Below are positions 25,475-36,626 of a stretch of 64,000 bases of DNA, in pieces. Both the position numbers and the translations under genes were made by a program. Origin of the DNA: Gymnorhina tibicen (lineage: Eukaryota > Chordata > Aves > Passeriformes > Artamidae); assembly GCA_013399875.1 (NCBI GenBank), contig VXAZ01002135.1, forward strand, positions 1-64,000, in the 5' to 3' direction. The notes under the pieces were generated by a model that searched no databases, had not been told where the DNA came from, and saw only the letters and a program-made list of their open reading frames with translations. Within the stretch, counting starts at the first letter, position 1, and every line of letters starts with the position of its first letter.

Positions 25475-25689
25475 ATGCATTATCTCTTAATCTTCTTGTA
25501 GTGATTTTTCTTACATAACTGATCCTCTGATTGTGATTTGAAATCAATTAAGATATATGTTACCTTTAATAAGAATAAAAGAAAATAGTGTGGCTCTAAT
25601 GTTTAATACCAGGACACTTTTCATAGGTAATTCTGTCCAAAAAGAGTGGCATCTCAAAGCCTTTGAGTTAATGTTGACAATTTTTAGAG

Positions 25690-26090
25690 CCATTTATTAA
25701 GTATACTGTAAATTTCTAATCTTTAATGTGTGGGTGGGGGACAGAGACATGGATCCAGACCGACAGGGAATCTGAGATGTTTTTACAGAGAAACAAGCTG
25801 GTTTTATACACTTCTTCAAGACCCAGTGTTTCCTTATATGGTATTTTTCACTAAGCAACCTATCACACATTGCCATGTCAGTAACACGCTTTCTCAGTGT
25901 CCCTGTATGGGGGTGATCATGCGCTGTCCACCCATCCAGCAGCTTCCGGCAGGCTCCTCTCCACAGGGCTCTGCCTTGTGGCATCTCCTTCTCCAAGGTC
26001 AGGTGGAGACAAGGTTCTTTGTCCTGTCACGGCATTCTGCAGGCACATCCCACAGCCCGCAGTTCAATTCATCCTATCTCTTCCCACAGG
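25690..26090 (-). mobile_element. Possible degenerate LTR, unrecognised family
   Basis: The minus strand shows a TATAAAAC box (25802-25809), followed 75-110 bases downstream by ATTAAA (25722-25727) and AATAAA (25694-25699). This is the promoter-then-poly(A) spacing of an LTR R region. Upstream DNA (25890-26090) is GC-richer than its surroundings, as U3 often is, and a TGTGGGAAGAG start could be read from 26088. No matching CA end or target duplication was found. The 153-codon plus-strand frame over the same bases has no known domain. It could equally be unrelated unique sequence. Confidence 0.25.
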
Positions 26091-26594
26091 AATGTAATGG
26101 GATCATTTTTCTGAAGGTCATAGATGGAACAGTGTGCTTGTTAAACAATGTACTTGTAATTTTTTCTTGGCCTCTGGATTCCTACAGATAGGTGGCTTGT
26201 TTATTTTGGGGGCCTAAAGACAAATTATTATCAGCAGTGAATAATTTTAAGCTGGAGTGATCACTCCATAGAATGTAACAAACAGATGCAAAAGACACAA
26301 CACATTTTTTATTAGAATTTGGAAATTTACATTTTCTTCTCATTTTTGATTGCCTGTCCCCTTTAATTTACTCACTTTGAGAACCAGAGCAGAATCTATG
26401 AGTGGTAAAGAGACAGACAGTATTTTCAGTGCAGTGCTTTGACAGAATTAATGCAAGAGAATGGTCTTCATGTTGTGCTTAACAATAATTATGCTTAGTT
26501 ATACAGAACTGCTTCTCTAAACCATTTTTGAAGGAATCTTCTCACTTGTGGACATGGCTTTTTTGTTGTTTTTTTTTTGTTTTATAAATATCTG

Positions 26595-27098
26595 CTCTTG
26601 TGACACCCCACCTGGAACACTGCATCCAGGTCTGGGTGGGGCCCACAGCACAAGAAAGATGTGGACCTGTTGGAGCAAATCAGTAGAAGAGCCCCTAAGT
26701 TGATCCCAGGGCTGGAGCACGTCTCCTGTGAAGACAGGCTGAGAGAGTTGGGGCTGTTCAGCCTGGAGAAAATGAGACTGCAAGGAAGACCCTCCAGGAC
26801 CTAAAGGGGCCTCGCAAGAAGGCTGGAGAGGGACTTTTCAGAAGGGTGTGTGGAGATAGGGGAAGGGGAAATGGCCTTAAGCTGAAGAAGGGCAGATTTA
26901 GACTAGTAACTATGAAAAAATTCTTTCCTGTGAGGGTGATAAGGCACTGGAACAGGTTGCCAAGACAGACTGTGGGCTTCCTTTCCTGGAGTTGTTCAAG
27001 ACCAAGCTGTATGGGGCTCTGAGTAACCTGGTCTAGTGACATGTTTCTATATAAGGCAATTCATCCTTTTCGCTAGCTGAAAATAAAATGATTCTATA
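26595..27098 (+). mobile_element. CR1 LINE 3' fragment
   Basis: Forward CR1 copy covering the C-terminal part of ORF2 and the 3' UTR. Diagnostic blocks are the tgacaccccacctggaacac text near 26600, gacctgttggagcaaatcag, ggctgagagagttggggctg, gaaaaaattctttcctg and gttgttcaagaccaagctg. The 3' tail is worn (atgattctatatc at 27088-27100). The reading frame is interrupted. It belongs to a different CR1 subgroup from the copy at 8735-10155, judging from the gttcaagaccaagctgtatgg ending. Confidence 0.9.
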
Positions 27099-27639
27099 TC
27101 AGGTGCAAAAGGGCAATGGGTCTTCTCTGTATGAGAGAATGTATTAAATTTTACCTTGTGCTGTGATGAAACTGTGTGAATAGGTCTTTTTTTCTTCCCA
27201 GAAGAAATTATTTAGTAGAACAAACTATATCTGCAGGAGACTGTAAACCTTCACACAAACCCAAGCCCTTTCCCCCTGGATCACTTATTTTCAGCTTCTG
27301 CTGTACAAAAAGCAGCTCGATTTGTCTCACTCATTCTTCAAGGACAGAGAGAAGAGGGTCTGCCAGCAAAATTGCTCTTTGGACTCGGTACCAGTGAGCC
27401 ACGGGGAACCTCCAACACCTTTCCACTGCAGAAGTGAAGGGTGTCCCCTGTTCACTTTCCTTGTGTAACAGATGACTGTGTGTGCAAACTGTTCTTATCC
27501 CAGCCCATAATCTTTAACTTTTGTGCCTCCAAATCTCCTCTCCATCCTGCTGGTGGGGTAGAGGAGAGGTGAGTGAGCTGCCTGTGTTTGGAATGTTTCG
27601 GTGTGAACACTGAATTGGGGAAAACCATTCCTAAACCAC
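27099..27639. other. Unannotated stretch between two CR1 pieces
   Basis: Short open frames only. Bases 27560-27640 (gtgagtgagctgcctgtgtttgg, then ctaaaccaca) faintly resemble the LTR 3' end of the TguLTR5-like family. The match is too weak to call. Confidence 0.4.
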
Positions 27640-27699
27640 AAGAGTTGGATTCCATGATTCTTATGGGTCACTTCCACCTCCAGGTATTCTAAAATTATA
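27640..27699 (+). mobile_element. CR1 3'-end fragment
   Basis: Sense CR1 terminus: agagttggattccatgattc, then ttatgggtcacttccacctc and a worn attctaaaattatatg tail. It is the forward version of the family end seen reversed at 16553-16638. Only about 60 bases are kept. Confidence 0.75.
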
Positions 27700-27965
27700 T
27701 GCTAAAAAAAAATCCTGGTGTACGTTTATTAATGAAGCCCCCCCGTTATTGTAAGGAGACCTTGGTTTTCCCAGCAGAGGTATAGGTTCTTGTGTTGGAA
27801 GAAAGCAAATAAATATGACTTTTGTTGTCTTACTTCTGGGAAAATATTTGCCTAACTTGCCTTGAAATTAAAATACAACAAGAAAATAATTCCTCTGGCA
27901 GGTCATAAGCCTTTATGCTAGCCCAAATTCAATAAATGCAAGCAGCTGATATATGCATCCATATT

Positions 27966-28167
27966 TCTATCTCTATCTCTATCTCTATCTCTATCTCTAT
28001 CTCTATCTCTATCTCTATCTCTATCTCTATCATCTCTATCTATCTGTATCTGTATCTGTATCTGTATCTGTATCTGTATCTGTATCTGTATCTCTATCGG
28101 TCTCTATCTCTATCATCTCTCTCTACCTCTATCTCTATATCTATATCTATCAGTATCTATATCTGTA
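27966..28167. repeat. Compound hexanucleotide array (TATCTC)n-(TGTATC)n
   Basis: Block one (27966-28030) is about ten units of TATCTC. After a short interruption, block two (about 28045-28092) is about eight units of TGTATC. Block three (to 28167) is a degenerate mix of TATCTC, ATCTAT and TCTC units. The 90- and 71-codon plus-strand frames across it (Ile-Ser or Leu-Tyr dipeptides) are repeat artefacts. Confidence 0.97.
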
Positions 28168-31022
28168 ACTTCAATGCAAGTGTTTCTTATAGCAACATCG
28201 TATTTTAAGAATTTGCATTATTAACTTTGATTTTTTGTAACTTAGCGGAGTAACATTTCTTCTGTTACAGAATCACAAAAATTAAGAAATGAATTCCTTC
28301 CCCTCCTATCTTATTCCCTCCAAGTAAGAAACAGGAAGTAAAAGGTGCCTAGAGGCTGGGCAAGGGGTAAAGAAGAGCAGATATTTTAATAAGCCTGAAA
28401 AACTTAAATGGTCAAATATGAGCAGGAAGAAGGATGAAAACGACAAAAGGTAGTTGCTTAGTAGAAATGCCACTTTCCTTTTCTGTAATTTTTCCTAAAA
28501 ATTCTTCTAGTTTTTGTTTATTCTCCTCCTGAAGCTTTCCTGAGAACTAGCAAAATTTTTATAAAATCAGTACAAGTTTCATTCATAATACAACACAGTA
28601 CAACTCCAACAAAGGGCCAGAATTCTCACTCTGAATTGCACTAGTAAGTGCAAAACACAATTGTCGGGTAGAGTTGTTCAATTCCCTGTGGAAATTGTGG
28701 AGTGTATTGGGCAAATTCTGCCTAGTGGATTTTCATTTTCATGGGAGATTTTTTCATGATTCATTCTTTTATACAAATTCACTTTTAATTATAACATTTT
28801 ATTTTTCTGCCTAATCAGAGATCACCCATTTCACTGAAATAGTAATTTTTTTTTCTAGGCATATGCAATACAGTAGTTTGTACCATAATTTTCTTACATT
28901 TGTCTCTTTTCTACAAAATGTCTACGATTTCATACTATTTCTTTGTTTTACCTTGTTCATACTCCTATTTGCTCAGTTTTCATTGAATTCTGCAAGCAAT
29001 ATTTTTCATAGTACCTACATGGCAAATTCTATGAAAAAAGGGAATGACATACCATCTTAAATATTAGTGATAAGGATTATTTTGTGTCTCTTTCCAAGAT
29101 CTTTTTGAAATCGCAGGGCTATAAATTGGTAATGATCTACAGAGGTTTTAGTAATATTCAATAATTTCTTGATAGCATGACTACAGCCATGTGTATTACC
29201 TACACAGGAGCATAACTTTTCTGTCTATGAAAAGCCATTTGCTTTTCCTTACCTCTCTTTTAACGTCATTTCTGGTCAAGGTCTATTAGATTCTCCTGAT
29301 CATTGTTCTTTTTTTGTTTGTGTTTTTTTGGGTTTGTTGAATGGGGCTTATGACCTGTTTCCTTCCATAAATTGGCTGGAACATCTGTGCCTAGGCCACA
29401 AAAATTGGGATCCCTTTTGCCAGCAAACTGGCCCTTTGACAGCAGCGTGGCTGAAAGACAAGTGGTCTGGGACTACCCTGTCACTTCTTGGCACGATGAT
29501 GTCTAAGCCACTAGATGATGCATGTTAGTTTTATAATTTAAGGGATGCAGCTACCACCCTGGACTTTGTTATGCTTATTACAAGAGCAGAGGGTTTAATT
29601 TTAACTCGCCTTGGTCATATTAAAGTTGGGTAAGTATATTCTCAATGACATCATCAAAATCTTTTAGCAATGACATAGAATTCATTTTTAGAGTAGCTTG
29701 AATTAATGAGATTTGTTATTGGAAAAATTTTGGCTTGGTGTATATTTAATTGAATTATTTTTATTCTAACAAAAATCAATAAAAATATTATTAATTTTCA
29801 TGTGAATCTCAGCCTTACATCTGCTCTTCTGCAGCCTAGCATTGCATAATGCTATTGAATCTTCATATGAAGAAATTTGCAAAAGATCAAATAATGTAAC
29901 TTTACATTATTGTTTTCACTTTGATTAGGAAGGGCTTTTTCATTCTAAAGCAGATGTTTGTAATGGAAAGAGGGTAATGGGCTAAATACACACAGTAAAT
30001 GTTACTGTACAAGTCACCTTAAACCATTGCTCTCTAAGGTCTGCAGAGATGGCCAAAGCAAGCCCACAAGGAAAATGTAATGTAGTTGCCTTGCTATGAC
30101 ATTGCTTTCTGCAATGACATTTAGCAATACTGCAAAATCAGGCAATGTCCTTTCTAGCAGTGTTACAAGAAGAGAAGCGGGGATCGAGAATTCAAATGGC
30201 AAACAGCCAGTCTTCCAACTTCTGAATTTTATGTTGATTATTTACATAAGGTATTGTAGTGTTCACCCTTCTGAGTCTATAACTGTTTATCTGGGGAAAC
30301 AGATTATTCTTCATCTGCCTACCACAGGGCTATGACATCTTTTCCCACAGCATATGGTGTTACGGGCTGCTACCATGAACAAGATATTGGGCCCAAAGCA
30401 CAGGTCTTGTTTGAAATTGAACTTTTGAGAGGATGTGCACAAAAAGCGTGGGTTTTCGCATGACAAATATTACTGCAAGTATTCCTCTGTAGAATCTTTC
30501 TTAGGAGAAGTGTATTAACAGTGTTTACTCCTAATGACTCTGAGTACACACAAATTTTCTTTTTCCCCACAATGAAAGCAACAGTTTGCTTCTACCTTTT
30601 GTCCTGGTGCCAGTTTTTATTGGGCTACTCATTTAGTGGTTGAATTCCAAGTCTGTGTCAATTGTTTCCATTGAATTTTATGCAGATTTAAAAAGAAAAA
30701 CTTTCTGGACATCTGCTTTCTCATAAATTGATAGAAAATGCACATCCGTCCATGTAATTGGGACTTGTTATTGAACATTAGAAAAGTTCTCACATTTTAA
30801 ACTGGAGAAATACTTTTAAAAATCTCTGTGATGTGTTTTTTTATTACCAGAGATTAGCTGACACTAGTACTAGCTTCTTATAGACAGCTGTACTGTATCA
30901 GCATCTATTACTTAACTACATCTGCTGATGTTCCACAGGAAACAGCAAAATGGTGGTCTTGAGCACGTGTCAGTTTCAGTAACTAGTGTGCACAGAGTAC
31001 TGTGTGTGCATGTGTATATGGG
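28168..31022. other. Unannotated stretch, no gene seen
   Basis: Mostly AT-rich. A GC-richer patch at 29330-29530 carries a 66-codon plus-strand frame with no recognised motif. No repeat family or RNA gene was identified. Confidence 0.5.
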
Positions 31023-31047
31023 CATATATATATATATATATACACAC
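31023..31047. repeat. (TA)n microsatellite with CA tail
   Basis: About ten TA units followed by cacac. A short dinucleotide repeat with no other features. Confidence 0.95.
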
Positions 31048-31530
31048 GTTTTTCAGTCTGTACGTATGTCTGCGTGCATATGCACAGATACAAAGTCCGT
31101 ACATTTTTCATGTTATTGATGACCGCTGGTATCTCCAAGTGCCCTGATTTTTGCAGACAGGTTTTCAGACCACTCAGTACCTGAAGAGTTGACTGTACAG
31201 GGTAAATCAGATTAGGTGAAAAATTCTGTGGTTAAACTTAGGAATTTTGGAAACAAGTGTTCAGAAAATACACACATACCAATTTATTTTTTTCTTTTAC
31301 CATTTATACATAAATGTATACTGCTTTTGAAGAGAGTGTAATTCTATTTTATATTTCTTCAAGGTTTCTTATCTGATTGACACAGCTTCAGGGACATGTG
31401 TTCAAGGCAGTCTCTGTGGGATATTGCATCAGACACTACTTTCAAACAGTACCTACCTTAGTTCATTCTGAGTGAAAAGTAAAAACGCCAGCATGAAATA
31501 GAGAACATTCTTTGCTCAGTGCTGAAGAAT

Positions 31531-31622
31531 TAGAATCACAGAATCATTAAGGCTGAAAAAGACCTTTGAGATGATTCAGTTCAACCATTAATGTAGCACC
31601 ACCATGTTCACAACTCAACCAT
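31531..31622 (-). mobile_element. CR1 3'-end fragment
   Basis: Antisense CR1 terminus: tagaatcacagaatcattaa, gaaaaagacctttgagatg, ttcaaccattaatgtagc and caccaccatgttcacaactc. This order is the normal complement of a CR1 3' end. Similarity fades after the caactcaaccat block, giving a fragment of about 92 bases. Confidence 0.85.
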
Positions 31623-32679
31623 CCTTTCTGGTAATAGTACCCTGCTGAGTGGATACCAGAGCTGAGTTCCTTCCAAAGGGAGTTGACCACTGACTTCCAT
31701 ATACCTTTCCTAAGAATTCAGCCCCCATAAGAACCCACAGACTAGAAGAAATCAGAGACTGTAAACCAAATTTTAGTACAAGTCTCCTTTTGCACTGTTC
31801 ACAGTTGTGTTGTAGATGCTCTGATTCCCGTTGTATATATCTCCTTTTTTTTAATAAATGATGCTACCTCAAGAAAGGCTGTTAGTCAGCAAGGTATTTA
31901 CAGGCAAAGCTTGTATGTCTTCAGTACTTTTCTTTCTCTTTAATACTCCAAGCACAGTGAAATGTGTCAATAAAATCCAGCTGAAGTACTGTGAATAGTT
32001 CTCTTTTTTCTGCAGCAGTCAAAACACTGTCAATGCTGATGTGAGATGACACCAAAATATGTTGGAAAGCCTTGTGAATACCAATCTCTTTAGACAAGGG
32101 GGCTCTTTAAAAAGAAGTTTTTATGAAAAATCCAATTTGAACTCTTCCTTTTGCTTTGATTTATACAGAAGACATCTTTGAAGAACATGACCTGCTTTAC
32201 ATCATTCAAAGGCATAATACAAGAGAAAATTTTTCTTTTTGTCTGACCCTGTGGGGGATGTTGTACATCTTCAGCGCAGGTGACCTGGCACTGATACAGG
32301 AGATAACACATAAATGGAGTGACATCATTCACAACTGGTGATTAAATACTTCCTAGGGACTCACAAAATAGTTCTGCAGAAAATAAAAGTGGAAACTAGG
32401 TGATAATTGGAGCCTGCATGCTCCCCTATTTTGAGTTCACTTTTTCCTGAACATGATATTCCTGCATCTACTCTTTTTTACAGTAGAATAATTAACTGTG
32501 CTGGTTTTTGTTGCTCTCCATGATTTAAATGATTGATTTATGCCTAAACAAGTGAAATCATGCTATTTGTCAGAAGAATACGTATTACATCTTACTCTTT
32601 AGAGACCTTTCATTCTAGGACACTTTATGTTGACGCTTTCAGGGCATTAGCCTAGTACACCCATGTGCTGTATTTTTAT

Positions 32680-32711
32680 GATAACCTGGTTATCATAACC
32701 AGATAACCTGG
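32680..32711. repeat. Interlocking palindromes
   Basis: GATAACCTGGTTATC (32680-32694) is a 7+1+7 palindrome. It overlaps CTGGTTATCATAACCAG (32686-32702), an 8+1+8 palindrome. ATAACCTGG (32703-32711) then repeats 32681-32689. The segment can pair in alternative hairpins. Confidence 0.85.
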
Positions 32712-35700
32712 GAGCAGAAGAGAGCAAGGACAGTGACGAATATGGATAGCAGATGTCCTGGCTCTTGGCCTGTGTTTCTGGCCATGAGATTCAGACACTT
32801 AATGGTTTTCTGTGGACAACAAATGTCTTGTCACACCCGTGACCTGAAAACAGCATTAATTGCTGAGTCCCTGACAGAAAATGTTATGCCTTATATCTAA
32901 CAGGAAAAATTGATATCCTAATAAAAAGAAAATAGTTGCAGCATCTTTGCTGTGGTTAACAATTCTGCATTTTGGACTTTACCAAAAGACTGGCATTGTT
33001 TTTTGGTTTATTCTTAACTGCAGGTAGTTGTGATATGCAATGGAAATGTGCAGTACAAAGAAAGTGGTAGATTGTTATTTTCCTATTAATTAAGGTTTCT
33101 CTATATTTAAAATTTCTTATTTGAGGCATGATAAACTTCCACATGAATATGAGAGAAAAATTAATCCCTCCACAGTGATCCTGGGTATACCAAATGTGTG
33201 CTTCCAGTATAAAGCATAATAAATTCCAGCTTCTTTGAGTACTACCCGTTTACATTAATGTATTCTATGTTGTATTTTAAGTCATAGATTTCCTGTCAGC
33301 AGTTCTTTATATTTGTGGTGTGTAATAGGTTGAGCTGTAAGTAGAATGCTGTGCCTGGTGCTGTCTATGCTGACTTGCTGAATATTTTTAGACCACACAT
33401 GCACGTAAAAAATATGCTTTTTCCTCTAATTGCAGCTCAGTATTGCAGTTTTGAAGGCATAACTGCATTGCTTAGGGAGTTAGTCACAATAATATCAACA
33501 AAAAAATGAACACCCATCAACATGGTTTGAGACACTCCGTGAAGGAAAGAGGGGTGTATGAGATTTATTAACCTATTAAAGAAATGTGGCACATAAAGAA
33601 ATATGACAGTATAACCTTTCTGTTACTCAGCTCAGGTCTCAGATCTGCTTTTGCAGGAGGATGGAGAGGCAGAGCATAAAGCAGAAAGACTTTTGTATTT
33701 CTGTGAAAATGAGGAGTGGCAGAGTGATTGTTTCCATGACCACTGCCCACCTCTCTGCAGTCATTTTGCCAGAAGTCTTGCATGAAAATATTAAATCCTT
33801 TGGGATGCCCTTCCCTAGGCTTCATCTTGTGCCTCTGTGAAGACTAATTCATTATGTTGTTCTGCTAACAGTTTCTGAATTTTTGTCTGCTTTGGTGGGC
33901 ACATACCATTGCCTTTCTCATTTAGTCAGTAGAAGGTATGGGATACCTTATATCTTCATTCCATACATCTATCTTCACACACAACAATTACAGATCAAGG
34001 TATCTTTTCTAGTTATAAGGCACTTTTAATATGCATGAAATTGGGGAAACTGAACTCTAGAAGGTGCTATAAATCATTAATTATGGGATTTGAATGCATA
34101 TGGAAATACCTGAGATTCAGACTCAGTTTTGCATATATATTTTCAAGGTAAATAGCATTTGATTTGTTTTTTCTAGTTAATTTTAATTGATTTTATTATC
34201 TTTTATTCTACTTCTATACTTAAATTTATGTAGTTCTGCTTTTTTGGAAAACAAAACATTACTTTTAGCATAACAATGAAACTGACTTTTTGGGAGTGTT
34301 TAGGCAACAATCAAATTTTTCGGGGGGAAAACTATACTGTCCCCAGTAGAGTCAATAGAGTCACCCACCAGGCAAGGTCATCAATAGCACAAGAGGGGTT
34401 TATAATCCAAAATTTGTCCCCCAGCACTTCTCTCCTACACAGTGTCTAACACGGAAGCAGGACTTTAGGATTTTACCTACAAAGTACTGAAGTATGTAGA
34501 CATCCCAAAGCTTATGAATACATCCATTTGGTTCAGTGGGGTCATTCAGATGCTCATCATTGAGCATTTGACCAAGGAAACTGAATCCTAGACTGAGCCA
34601 GGGTACATATCCTGGTATTTCTCTAACTCAAGCAGAGATTTAAACAGAAATAGGCTTACCATATATTTATGTTCTTCTTTCATTGGCTAGAAAAATTATG
34701 ATGTAATTTTCCATTGAAAAACAAAAATTTAGTCTTTTGGGGAGTAACATTACAGAAGCTGAAAACTCTGCTTGGTTCCTCCTTTTTTTTTCTTAGGAAT
34801 GTGAAATGAGCTGTTTTCATTAATTAATAATTTTTTTTAAATTACCTGTTTTTCCCCTGTTTCCTGTTGGGTAACAGTGTTCCTTGTGGTTCTGTGAGAT
34901 CATGGCTCTATTTTATGTATCAGGCACCAGGGAGTAAAATTGGAAGCATTAGGCACTTCTGAGATAGAATGGTTTTAATTAAGAAATCTTTTTGAGATAA
35001 TGGCAAAGCTGACATTACCTTTCTGTCCAGCAGAATGCACACAGGCATCTCAGTGCCTTTTCCAAAATTATCCCTGTGCAATCCATGCTGCTAAATCAAA
35101 GCTCCATAGTCTTTACAGATTCAAATCTGGGTCACTGCAGTGCATAGCCAGCATTTACTTTAAATTAAATAATTCCTGAGCATGACAAATATCTATTTTC
35201 AGTTTCTTTCACAAGTTGTTGTGGCTATGCATTATAAGGTGTTAAACTGAAAAGAAAATGGTAAGGGAAACAAAGCACTATATTATACCAGAACAGTTGC
35301 CTTTGGTGTACTTTGTAGCCCTTTACACTCTGTATGAAGTATTTTGTACTGTTTGGTTCGGTTTTTTTTTCAGTTAACACCTAAGCAAACATGCAGACAT
35401 AAAATTGTACAAGATTTCTGGAAATTAAATGAAACTAATAAACGCCTAGGTAGTGCCAGCTGTAATGACCGATCACCTCATAAGGATAACACTTTGTTCT
35501 TTCCTCTGCTTTTGCAAAACTTTAAAAGCTGTTTTACATTTGTCTTCAGGTAGTCTCAAGAAGTAGTTTATACAAAGGAAAATCCTGAAACTGCGGGTTC
35601 ATGCATTACCATAGACCTGTGAATGTGTGAGGTTAAGGTACTGATTTTCAGTCTTATGCAACAAAAAATTTCATAGTCAGCTGTTAAGTACAAATATTTT

Positions 35701-36606
35701 CATGCAGAACTAATAATTTATATAAAAAACACTGACAGTGTATACATTAAAGATATTCACAATGAGCAGGCTTTATACACTATTGGTGAGAGTGTTTAGT
35801 AGGCAATGGAATTACCCCCAGGATGAATTTAGACCAATCTATTTTTTCTGATGTACTACACATAATAATTTGTATTTCTTGTCAGACACTCATCTTTGAA
35901 CACAGACAGCTTCTTAAAAATTCCTTTCCTTTGGGGAAGTAGTAGGGGAGATGATTTTTTTCGTAACTAATGTCAGCATCTGTGATAGGACACTGTCCTT
36001 GTTTTGCATAGCATAAACAAAGCTCAAATTTTGATGACTTCCTGCTAACCTCTGTAATACTTACAGAGCTCTACATTCCTATTGCCTATCATTAAACTTT
36101 TTAAAGTGCCTGGCTAAAATGGAAAAATTTTCCATAAACCCCCTCTCTTAATTTCTTTATTTGAATGTCTGATTTTAAGTAATTTGTCTTTACAGTTGAA
36201 AAACTCTCTAGATCATTCAACATACAACTTTTTTCTTAAGCAAATGGTAGGATATTCTATATTCCTGATAGATCCATAACCAACAAGAAATTCAAGAACT
36301 AGCCACGGCGGACTTTATTCTAGTTTGCAATTTCTCTGTAGTTCATTCTCCTGAGCTCAGGAATGTCAGATTCTTCTTAAGTAAGACTGCAGTGTTTCCT
36401 TTCCAAAAACTAGTGTGTGAGTGGATGTGAAACGCATGAAGTGAGAAGCATTTGTGCCAACAGAACGTGATCCAGAGTGTTAGATCTTTCTAGATGGATT
36501 GTATTTAAAGTGTGCTAATTGGCCTAAGGAACTTGCACTCAGGATGTATGGATCATTCCCTCTACTTAGGGGCTAGGGAAAAGACCAGAAAATGAGCCAA
36601 ATTTAT

Positions 36607-36626
36607 CTATAGACTTAAGTCTATAG
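36607..36626. repeat. Perfect 20-bp palindrome
   Basis: CTATAGACTTAAGTCTATAG equals its own reverse complement, with no spacer. It has no recognised family or known binding motif of this length. Confidence 0.9.

Noticed and set aside
25730..26191. 153-codon plus-strand frame as a gene
   Set aside because: No recognised domain; it overlaps a possible LTR and a 99-codon minus-strand frame.
27560..27640. Possible third TguLTR5-like LTR end beside the CR1 scrap
   Set aside because: Only faint resemblance over about 80 bases; the diagnostic middle of the LTR is absent.
27936..28208. 90-codon Ile-Ser repeat protein and the overlapping Leu-Tyr frame
   Set aside because: Products of the hexanucleotide array; neither is a gene.
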